In this document: in pieces, positions 57,515 through 64,000 of the stretch | Layout: every line of letters starts with the position of its first letter | Position numbering within the stretch: the stretch's first letter is position 1 | DNA from: Enterovirga aerilata | Lineage (GTDB): Bacteria > Pseudomonadota > Alphaproteobacteria > Rhizobiales > Beijerinckiaceae | Direction of reading: 5' to 3' | NCBI RefSeq assembly: GCF_013044135.1 | Contig: NZ_JABEPP010000002.1 | Location: 372,001 to 436,000, forward strand | DNA: 64,000 nucleotides | The notes under the pieces: model-generated | What the model was told of the DNA's origin: nothing | Seen by the model: the letters and a program-made list of their open reading frames with translations, nothing else | The model's database searches: none | Translations under genes and position numbers: made by a program

Positions 57515-58429
57515 TCAGCTCTTCACGGCGCCCGCCGTCAGCCCGCCGACCATGTAGCGCCGGAAGGTGTAGTAGATCGCGGCCGGCGGCAGGGCATAGA
57601 TCAGCCCCGTGGTCATCAGGAGCTCCCAGGGGCTGTCGTCGGCCGCCAGGAAGTTGCCGAGCGCAACCGGCAGGGTCAGGTCCCGGTCGCCGGACAGCAG
57701 CAGGAACGCGAACAGATACTCGTTCCAGGCGAGCAGCAGCGCGTAGATGCCGATCGCCACGAGCGAGGGGGCCATGAGCGGCAGGTAGACGAGCCGGAAG
57801 AGCTGGAGCGGCGAGGCGCCGTCCATGATGGCCGCTTCGTCGAGCTCGAGGGGAAGCTTGTCGGAAGCCTGTTTCAGGACCCAGATCGCATAGGGGCTGG
57901 CGATCGTGACCATGGCCAGGATCAGCGCCCATTTGGTGTTCAGCAGGCCGTAGGCCCCCATGGTCTTGTACATGGGGACGGCGAGAAAGGCCGCCGGGAT
58001 GAAATAGGTGAAGAGCGCCAGGTTCATCACCGTCCGGCCGCCGCGCACCTTCAGCCGGCTGATCGCGAAGGCCGCCGCGGTGGCGATGACGAGCGTCAGC
58101 ACGCCCGTGGTGAAGGCGATTAGGACCGAGTTCCAGAGCTGGCGCCAGAAATGGGACAGGAAATAGTGGCGTTCGCCGAAGACGATCGCGAAGTTCCGGA
58201 GGGTCGGATGGGTCGGGAAGAGCGCCCCCGAGAACGCCGATTCCTTGGGAGAGAACGCGAACAGCGCGAGGTGGTAGATCGGGATCAGGGTCCAGAGGAG
58301 AACCGGGATGCCGACGAGGAGGAGCTTGGCCTCCTTCCCGGCGGCCTTGAGCCAATCCGGACGGCGGCGCGGCGATAGATCGAGCGCCCGCGCGGTGGCG
58401 GCGGGCGCGCCTGCGATCCCGGCGCTCAT
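57515..58429 (-). CDS. carbohydrate ABC transporter permease, MalG-like
   Basis: The 304-residue permease has six helices and the EAA loop LELDEAAIMDGASPLQLFRL near residue 200, which contacts the ATPase. The N-terminus is typical of the MalG group (LLLVGIPVLLWTLIPIYHLA near 38), as is the end FRRYMVGGLTAGAVKS. It overlaps the MalF-like gene by four bases. No ATPase gene lies in this cluster, so the ATPase must be encoded elsewhere. Confidence 0.9.
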   Translation of the reverse strand: MSAGIAGAPAATARALDLSPRRRPDWLKAAGKEAKLLLVGIPVLLWTLIPIYHLALFAFSPKESAFSGALFPTHPTLRNFAIVFGERHYFLSHFWRQLWNSVLIAFTTGVLTLVIATAAAFAISRLKVRGGRTVMNLALFTYFIPAAFLAVPMYKTMGAYGLLNTKWALILAMVTIASPYAIWVLKQASDKLPLELDEAAIMDGASPLQLFRLVYLPLMAPSLVAIGIYALLLAWNEYLFAFLLLSGDRDLTLPVALGNFLAADDSPWELLMTTGLIYALPPAAIYYTFRRYMVGGLTAGAVKS

Positions 58430-59307
58430 TTGGAGAGCCTCCGCATCAGGACATAGACGAGCGGCAGGACGAAGGGCATGGCGCAGACCACGGCCGCCAT
58501 GGAGAGGTCGACCTGGTCGAGCCGGAGATAGCGGATGCCGAGCGTCGCCAGCACATGGGTCAGGTCGGCCGGGCCGCCGCCGGTGAGGAGATAGACGCTG
58601 TTGAAGTCGCCCAGCGTCCAGATCATCGAGAGGATCGTGCAGGTGACGTAGAGCGTCCGCATCGACGGCCAGGTGACGTGCAGGAACTTCTGCCAGCCGG
58701 TCGCGCCGTCGACGGAGGCCGCCTCGTAGAGATCGGACGAGATCGACAGCCGCCCCGCGAGGAGGATGAGAGTCCAGAAGGGCAGCGACTTCCAGATATG
58801 GACCGCGATGGCGAGCGTCAGCCCGAGCCGCGGGTCGTTGAGCCAGTTCGGCCCGTCCTCGGCCGTCAGCGAGAAGACGATGTGGTTCACGATCCCCCAT
58901 TCCGGGTTGAGCATGAACCGGACCGACAGGATGGTCGGGATGGACGGCACCGCCCAGGGCAGGATGAAGAGGACGGAGAGCCAGCGGATCCAGCGCCGCT
59001 CGTGGGTGAAGAAGCCCGAGAGGAAGAGGGCGATCGCCATCTTCACGTTGATCCCGACGATCAGGAAGACGAGCGTGTTGACGACCGTGCCGGCAAAGAT
59101 CGGGTCGGCTACGAGATGGGCGTAGCTCGCCGGGTGCCGCGCGAGCCAGAGCCCGTACCCGACGGGATAGACGACGAAGAACACGAAGACGAGCAGGTAG
59201 GGCGCGAGCAGGATCGCGCCCCAGGTCTGCCACGGCGAAAGGCGGAACGGCCGACGCGCGCTCGCCGGCGCGACGCGGCCGGCCGCGGTGGCAAGCGCTG
59301 CGGACAT
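58426..59307 (-). CDS. carbohydrate ABC transporter permease, MalF-like
   Basis: The 293-residue permease has six helices and the EAA loop DLYEAASVDGATGWQKFLHV near residue 196. Other features are LLAPYLLVFVFFVVYPVGYG near 33 and MIWTLGDFNSVYLLTGGGPA near 228, usual for sugar ABC permeases. ATG at 59307 is preceded by GGGAGGAGCCG. It follows the binding-protein gene by 88 bases and overlaps the MalG-like gene. Confidence 0.9.
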   Translation of the reverse strand: MSAALATAAGRVAPASARRPFRLSPWQTWGAILLAPYLLVFVFFVVYPVGYGLWLARHPASYAHLVADPIFAGTVVNTLVFLIVGINVKMAIALFLSGFFTHERRWIRWLSVLFILPWAVPSIPTILSVRFMLNPEWGIVNHIVFSLTAEDGPNWLNDPRLGLTLAIAVHIWKSLPFWTLILLAGRLSISSDLYEAASVDGATGWQKFLHVTWPSMRTLYVTCTILSMIWTLGDFNSVYLLTGGGPADLTHVLATLGIRYLRLDQVDLSMAAVVCAMPFVLPLVYVLMRRLSK

Positions 59308-59395
59308 CGGCTCCTCCCTCCCTCGCCGCCCCGGCAAGAGCCGGGACGGGGCGATCAGCAGATGCCGGGCTTTCGCCGGCCTCGGCGGCGTGGCG

Positions 59396-60772
59396 CTACT
59401 GCGCCGCCACCTGCTTGATGCGGGCAAGCATCTCGTCCGCAGCCTTCTCGACCGGGACCTTCTCGCTCACGACCCGGTTCATCGCCTTGGCGAACACGTT
59501 CTCGTTGTTCAGGAGCGTGAACTTGTAGTTCTTCACGTAGTCGAAGGGCTCGGTGCCCGACTTGAACTGGTTGTAGACCGCCTTCCTGTGCTTGTCGGCC
59601 TGCCAGAACGGGCTCTCGATCGAGTCCTTGGTGACGGGGAACCAGCGGCCGAGCGCGCCCTCGATATACGGCCGCAGGTTGTCCTCCTCCATGATGAACT
59701 TCACGAATTCCTTGGCGGCCGCCTTGTTCTTGGCGCCGGAGAAGACGACGCCGTGCTTCACGTCGGCGCGATACGTCATCGGCTTGCCGTCCGGCCTGTT
59801 CGGGAAGGGCGCCGTGATGATGAGCTCCTCGTAGGCCTTCTTGGCGGCCTCGCGCTGCTCGGGCGTGGCGCTCGGATTGACGGAATCCTCGTACCATTTC
59901 GCCGCGATCGAGATGGTGAAGTTGTGCGTCATCACCGTCGTCTTGTTGTGGAAGGCGACGTTGTTGTCGGGATCCTTCCAGGTCGTCGCCGATGGCGGCA
60001 CGCAGCCTTTGACGTAAGGATCGGTGTAATCCTTCAGCGCCTTGACGAGACCGTCGCGCACCTTCGGATCGTCGACGAGGAGCTTGCCGTCATTGTCCAC
60101 GAGCTTCACGTCGTAGGCGTCCATGAAGGCGTAGAAGGACTGGAAGGAATCCGTCGATTCCACGCCCATGGGCGCGCCGATGCCGTAGGTCCGCGTTCCC
60201 GAGGCCTGGCGATAGGCCGGCTGGACCTTGTCGCACCAGAACGACCAGTACTCGCTCCAGCCCGTCGGGATGTCCCCCGCCTTGAATCCGGCCTTCTCGA
60301 GCATGTCGCCCCAGATCTCCGTATGGAGCGTCTGCCGCTTCATCGGGAAGCCGTAATAGGCCTTCTTCTTGGTCTGGTCGTTGTAGAGCAGCATGTGCTC
60401 GACGGTCTGCGGCGCGAAGCGCCCCATCATCGGCTGCAGGATGTCGGTCAGGTCCTCGAGCTTGCCCTCGAAGGCCCATTTGCCCGCGGCCTGATTGTTG
60501 TAGGTGTCGGCATAGCCGACATCCGGCGGCGAGCCGGAATCGAGCGCCGCGACGGTCTTCGGGATCATGTCCTGGATCGCGTATTGCGACAGCTCGACCT
60601 TGATCCCGGTCTTTTCCTCGAACTTCTTGATGGTGGCCCAGAGCGACTCGTCCTCGGACCGGTAGAAGCCCTTGCTGAACCAGACGGTGAGCGTCTTCTC
60701 CTGCGCGACGGCCGGCATCGCGGCCAGCATCAACGCGCCGAGCGACAGCGCCCCAGCGATGCCTCGCCTCAT
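59396..60772 (-). CDS. sugar ABC transporter substrate-binding protein
   Basis: The 458-residue periplasmic receptor has a signal peptide (GIAGALSLGALMLAAMPAVA, cleaved before QEK) and the type 1 extracellular solute-binding fold. TLTVWFSKGFYRSEDESLW starts the mature part, and EKTGIKVELSQYAIQDMIPK lies near 51. TYGIGAPMGVESTDSFQSFY near 199 is in the hinge region. ATG at 60772 lies behind AGGAAGCAC. Together with the two permeases it imports a sugar or sugar acid, which the enolase-superfamily enzyme upstream could then process. Confidence 0.88.
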   Translation of the reverse strand: MRRGIAGALSLGALMLAAMPAVAQEKTLTVWFSKGFYRSEDESLWATIKKFEEKTGIKVELSQYAIQDMIPKTVAALDSGSPPDVGYADTYNNQAAGKWAFEGKLEDLTDILQPMMGRFAPQTVEHMLLYNDQTKKKAYYGFPMKRQTLHTEIWGDMLEKAGFKAGDIPTGWSEYWSFWCDKVQPAYRQASGTRTYGIGAPMGVESTDSFQSFYAFMDAYDVKLVDNDGKLLVDDPKVRDGLVKALKDYTDPYVKGCVPPSATTWKDPDNNVAFHNKTTVMTHNFTISIAAKWYEDSVNPSATPEQREAAKKAYEELIITAPFPNRPDGKPMTYRADVKHGVVFSGAKNKAAAKEFVKFIMEEDNLRPYIEGALGRWFPVTKDSIESPFWQADKHRKAVYNQFKSGTEPFDYVKNYKFTLLNNENVFAKAMNRVVSEKVPVEKAADEMLARIKQVAAQ

Positions 60773-60874
60773 GTGCTTCCTCCTGAGACCGCCTCGTTCG
60801 GTGGGCGGGTCGCGCGAGTTCAGCACGGGAGCGTGGCGCGGCGCAATTCCCCCCTGGGACGATGCGTCGTCGCG

Positions 60875-61963
60875 TCAGCCTCGGATGCGGTCCAGACCGT
60901 CCCAGTCGAACTGGATGCCGTGCCCGGGCCGGTCGGGCGCAAGCGCGAAGCCGTCGCGGATGGCCAGGGGATCGGCGATGTAGCGATCGAGGCCGAAGCC
61001 GTGCGCCTCCAGATACGAGCGGTTCGGACAGGCCGCGAGGAGATGGACGGTGATGTCGTGCGCGCCGTGGCTCGTGACCGGCAGGTTGAAGGCTTCGGCG
61101 AGGTGGGCGACCTTCATGAAGGGGGTGACGCCGCCGCAATTCGTCACGTCCGGCTCGGGGAAGCTGAGGGCGTCCGCGCCGATATAGAGCCGGAACTCCC
61201 AGATGGTCCTCAGGTTCTCGCCGGCCGCGATCGGCACGCCGCCCTCCCGCAGGATGCGGGCATGGCCTGCCGGGTCGTCGGGTATGGTCGGCTCCTCCAG
61301 CCAGACGAGCCCGTAGGGCTGGAGCGCGCGGGCCGCCCGGATCGCCTCGTCGATGGACCACTTCATGTTGGCGTCCGCCATCAGCGGGAAGCCGCGGCCG
61401 AGATGCTCCCGCATCGCCGCGACCCGCTCGACGTCCTCGTGCAGGTGCTTGCGCCCGACCTTCATCTTGATGGCCCGGAAACCCTTGGCGAGGTTGCCGT
61501 CGGTCTGCCGCAGGAGGGCGTCGAGCGGCAGGTCGAGATCGATGCCGCCGGCATAGACCGGCACCTTCGGGTCGAAGCCGCCGAGCAGCTTCCAGAGCGG
61601 CAGGCCGGCGCGCTTCGCCTTCAGGTCCCAGAGGGCGATGTCGAAGGCCGAGAGCGCGAGCACGGTCGGCCCGCCGCGCCCGCCGTAATGCGTCGCCCAC
61701 CAGATCTTGTGCCACAGGCGCTCGATCGCATCCGCATCCTCCCCCTCGGCGAGCTCCGCGATCTCGCGCCGGAGCACCGCATCGACGGCCGCCCCGTTGC
61801 GGCCGACCGTGAAGGTGTAGCCGACGCCCTCCGCCCCCTCCGCGTCCCGCACCCGCACGGTGTTCAGCTCGAAGGCGCGCATCTCGCCATGCATCGAGTC
61901 GGTCAGGACCTCGGGCAGCGGGATGCGGTAGAACCCAGGCTCGACCGCGACGAGCTTCGCCAT
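60875..61963 (-). CDS. mandelate racemase/muconate lactonizing enzyme family dehydratase
   Basis: The 362-residue enolase-superfamily enzyme has the two catalytic lysines in RAIKMKVGRKHLHEDVERVA near residue 159 and the metal ligands Asp in PLMADANMKWSIDE near 190 and Glu in LVWLEEPTIPDDPAGHARIL near 215 and AAGENL near 241. The catalytic His lies in PVTSHGAHDITVHLL near 291. Such enzymes dehydrate or epimerise sugar acids. ATG at 61963 follows GGAGG. It is the first gene of the leftward unit with the ABC importer, 102 bases upstream of the receptor gene. The exact acid is unknown. Confidence 0.87.
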   Translation of the reverse strand: MAKLVAVEPGFYRIPLPEVLTDSMHGEMRAFELNTVRVRDAEGAEGVGYTFTVGRNGAAVDAVLRREIAELAEGEDADAIERLWHKIWWATHYGGRGGPTVLALSAFDIALWDLKAKRAGLPLWKLLGGFDPKVPVYAGGIDLDLPLDALLRQTDGNLAKGFRAIKMKVGRKHLHEDVERVAAMREHLGRGFPLMADANMKWSIDEAIRAARALQPYGLVWLEEPTIPDDPAGHARILREGGVPIAAGENLRTIWEFRLYIGADALSFPEPDVTNCGGVTPFMKVAHLAEAFNLPVTSHGAHDITVHLLAACPNRSYLEAHGFGLDRYIADPLAIRDGFALAPDRPGHGIQFDWDGLDRIRG

Positions 61964-62227
61964 TCCCGTTCCTCCCGGCCGGCGCTCACCCGGCTCCGCG
62001 CATTGCACGCCGCCATGGAAGCATCCGGCGCAGGTCCTGGCCAGATCTCCGCCGGGAGGTCAGGCCCCGCCCGAACACCGAGAGAACCACGCGGTCGGGG
62101 CGACGGGCGCCAGACGCCAGGGAGAGGCTCGTCCTCAGCCAGGCGAGGCCTGGCGCGGGGACGAGCGTCACGGGCGGGCTCCGGCTATGTTCTTGCGCCC
62201 GCCTCCCAGCGGGAGCAGGTGCGGGCG

Positions 62228-62887
62228 ATGTCCGGCTCGGTCCAAAACTTCCTTCTCGTCTACTCGGCGCTGTTCTCGATCATCAATCCGATCGGGGGCG
62301 CGGTCATCTTCAGCCAGGTCACGGCAAGCCGCTCGCATGACGAACGGGTGGCGCTTGCCAGGCGCATCGGCTTCTACTCCGCGCTGGTCATGGTCGGCGC
62401 GCTCTGGTTCGGCGGCGCGATCCTGTCCTTCTTCGGGGTGACCATCGCGGCGCTGCGGATCGCGGGCGGCCTCATCGTCGCGAGCTTCGCCTGGCAGCTG
62501 CTGCATCAGCCCGAGAAGCGCGAGGAGGCGAAGACCGGCCAGGCGCAGGAAGCCGAGGGCCTGGAAGCGATCGCCTTCTTCCCGCTCACCCTTCCCTTCA
62601 CCACCGGGCCCGGCACGATCTCGGTCGCGGTGGCGCTCGGAGCGACGGTGCCGGCCGGGGCTCCGGGCTATCCGCTCTTCGTCCTGGCGGCATCCAGCGC
62701 GGCCGTCGCGATGGCGCTGACGGTCGCCTTCGCCTACGGCTCCGCCGATCGCCTCGTGCGCCTTCTCGGCCAGTCCGGGGCGCGGATCGTGTCGCGCCTC
62801 TCGGCCTTCCTGCTCCTCTGCGTCGGAACGCAGATCGCCCTGAACGGACTTACGGATTTTCTGAGAGCGGTTCCTGCAAATCCCTGA
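62228..62887 (+). CDS. MarC-family integral membrane protein
   Basis: The 219-residue protein has six helices in the MarC pattern, with FSIINPIGGAVIFSQVTA near residue 16, ALRIAGGLIVASFAWQLL near 75 and FFPLTLPFTTGPGTISVAVA near 115. MarC was once linked to multiple antibiotic resistance but this was not upheld; the function is unknown. ATG at 62228 gives the expected length. Its 3' end overlaps a small opposite-strand gene by 38 bases. Confidence 0.88.
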   Translation: MSGSVQNFLLVYSALFSIINPIGGAVIFSQVTASRSHDERVALARRIGFYSALVMVGALWFGGAILSFFGVTIAALRIAGGLIVASFAWQLLHQPEKREEAKTGQAQEAEGLEAIAFFPLTLPFTTGPGTISVAVALGATVPAGAPGYPLFVLAASSAAVAMALTVAFAYGSADRLVRLLGQSGARIVSRLSAFLLLCVGTQIALNGLTDFLRAVPANP

Positions 62888-63128
62888 CGTCGGGTTCTCG
62901 AGCACGACCGTTGCGGCGGACGTCAGAGGCGGGAGCGGTCCTGTCCGCGTCCGCTGGCTTCGCCAGTCCGGAGCGCAGACGCTCCAGGAGCGCCTCCGCC
63001 TCCGGGCCCTCCGTGAAGCGGCCCGCGGCGAGATCGGCTTCGGCTTCCCGGATCAGCTCCCGCTCCCGGGCGAGCCGCGCAGCACGGTCGGCTCTGCTCT
63101 CTGAAGCCTGGTGGCTCGGCTGGGGCAA
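62850..63128 (-). CDS. 92-residue charged protein, antitoxin-like
   Basis: A short frame encodes a highly charged helical protein. The central segment ELIREAEADLAAGRFTEGPE followed by AEALLERLRSGLA resembles the C-terminal helices of ParD- or RHH-type antitoxins, but no DNA-binding motif or adjacent toxin is clear. It overlaps the 3' end of marC by 38 bases on the opposite strand. It may be an orphan antitoxin remnant or simply a hypothetical protein. Confidence 0.45.
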   Translation of the reverse strand: MPQPSHQASESRADRAARLARERELIREAEADLAAGRFTEGPEAEALLERLRSGLAKPADADRTAPASDVRRNGRAREPDVRDLQEPLSENP

Positions 63129-63195
63129 TCCGGCCTCCTTCGCGTCGGCGACAGTATAGGGCGGAACCGAAGCCGTTAAACGGGGTGTCCTGCCC

Positions 63196-64000
63196 TCAGA
63201 TCTTCACCGGCGGCAGGCCGAGGATCTCCCGCGCCTCGGCCGGCGAGGCATGCTCCATGTTGAGCTCGTGGATGATGCGGACAGTACGCTCGACCAGCAT
63301 CTCGTTCGTCGCGAGCTTGCCGCGGGCGTAGTAGTTGTTGTCCTCCAGCCCGACCCGCACGTGGCCGCCGAGCAGGATGGCCTGCGTGGTCGCCGGGAGC
63401 TGCGCGGGGCCGATGGCAGAGACGCAGAAGATGGACTGCGGGGGCAGAAGCCGGATCATCGCGGCCAGGATGTCGTGGCTGTAGGGCATGGCGCCCTGGA
63501 AGCCCTTGTCGGCGCCCAGCACCATGTTGATGTAGTAGGGCGGCTTGTCGTAGCCCTTCTCGATCAGGCGCGTGACGTCCTGCAGGATGTGGGTCGGGCC
63601 GAAGACCTCCCATTCCGGCTTGATCCCCCGTTCCTGCATGCGCTTGGCCAGGAACTCGCAGCGGGAGGGAGTCGTCACGACGAGGATCTCGCGGCCGCCA
63701 TGCACGTCGGCGAAGGTCATGCCGTCGAAGGTCGCCATCTCGGCCCCGGCATCGCAGCCCTTGAGCCGCTCCTCGAAGTTGCTCTCGAAGAGCCCGTCGG
63801 GGCGTGCGAGCAGCATGTCGCCGTTGGAGCCGCCCCCGGTCGAGTTGTTGATGATGATGTCCGTCCTCTCGCGGACGCGCCGGTTGATGTCCTTGTAGAT
63901 CTCGGCGTTGCAGGTCGCCTCGTCGTCGGGCCTGCGGGCATGGAGGGCCGCGATGGCGGCGCCCGCCTTCCAGGACTTGTGGACCGACTCGGCGATCTCC
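63196..64000 (-). CDS. BKACE-family (DUF849) 3-keto acid cleavage enzyme, 5' end outside window
   Basis: BKACE enzymes condense a beta-keto acid with acetyl-CoA and split it to acetoacetate and a CoA ester, using zinc. The frame is open to the window edge, so the first part of the gene is missing. The visible 268 codons contain the HARRPDDEATCNAEIYKDIN segment, TDIIINNSTGGGSNGDMLLA, EVFGPTHILQDVTRLIEKG and GGHVRVGLEDNNYYARGKLA, all family landmarks. The His-rich metal site is partly visible in LHARRPDD; the N-terminal His-x-His may lie beyond the edge. Substrate unknown, possibly an acid from the neighbouring catabolic genes. Confidence 0.88.
   Translation of the reverse strand, partial: EIAESVHKSWKAGAAIAALHARRPDDEATCNAEIYKDINRRVRERTDIIINNSTGGGSNGDMLLARPDGLFESNFEERLKGCDAGAEMATFDGMTFADVHGGREILVVTTPSRCEFLAKRMQERGIKPEWEVFGPTHILQDVTRLIEKGYDKPPYYINMVLGADKGFQGAMPYSHDILAAMIRLLPPQSIFCVSAIGPAQLPATTQAILLGGHVRVGLEDNNYYARGKLATNEMLVERTVRIIHELNMEHASPAEAREILGLPPVKI

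Noticed and set aside
59288-62227. A long plus-strand open frame leading into marC
   Set aside because: It lies opposite the sugar-binding protein and enolase-superfamily genes, which have signal peptide, catalytic motifs and ribosome-binding sites. Only the last 219 codons, MarC, are real.

Overview
The window is GC-rich chromosomal DNA of an alphaproteobacterium, most likely order Hyphomicrobiales (Rhizobiales). The evidence is the gene content: secD-secF followed by NDUFAF3-like and NDUFAF6-like genes, TrmFO, a DUF1127 protein, HisG with HisZ, BamE, a CBP3-type cytochrome bc1 chaperone next to YceD, and bacterial leucyltransferase Bpt. Codon use is strongly GC3-rich. I see no rRNA, tRNA, CRISPR array, prophage or insertion sequence. 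The two ends cut genes: secD at the left and a BKACE-family gene at the right.

Layout. 1-5.2 kb: protein export (secD, secF), two probable complex I assembly factors, trmFO, DUF1127. 5.5-7.0 kb: DUF815 ATPase and an SGNH hydrolase. 7.1-10.0 kb: an enamidase-like amidohydrolase followed by two tiny membrane proteins, divergent from fpr-marR. 10-22.9 kb: ABC transporter, META protein, hisG-hisZ, OprB porin, an Ala/Lys-rich protein, hisS, an IscA-type protein, yceD, a bc1 chaperone, bamE and a degenerate HtrA-like protein. 23-28 kb: thiolase, then an ALDH-SDR-ene-reductase operon. 28-36 kb: two receiver proteins, an SGNH protein with OpgC, an EamA transporter, PPK2, a Nudix protein, a lytic transglycosylase and Bpt. 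36-39.6 kb: a TRAP transporter. 40.3-53.1 kb: a long operon for oxidation and reduction of an N-heterocycle plus a branched-chain-type ABC importer. 53-64 kb: YidB, a sugar-acid dehydratase, a Bug-type binding protein, a GNAT/DUF1778 toxin-antitoxin pair, a sugar ABC importer with an enolase-superfamily enzyme, MarC, and a BKACE enzyme.

The main proposal is that two separate loci form one system for reductive degradation of nicotinate or a close relative. The 40.3-52 kb operon encodes a FAD subunit, a fused [2Fe-2S]/molybdopterin hydroxylase, a 6-hydroxynicotinate reductase-like Fe-S protein, a UPF0280 protein, an amino-acid-synthesis-family (DUF1185) protein and an importer. The enamidase that would act after the reductase lies 33 kb away at 7.45 kb, divergent from a ferredoxin reductase and a MarR regulator. 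Both loci carry the same 10-mer, GTTAGTGTAC, at their promoters, which suggests one regulator controls both. The substrate and the roles of UPF0280 and DUF1185 are not shown by sequence alone.

A second notable feature is a family of palindromic repeats inside that operon. One 156-nt copy (52 codons) sits in frame inside the molybdopterin subunit, and two others form C-terminal tails of operon proteins.
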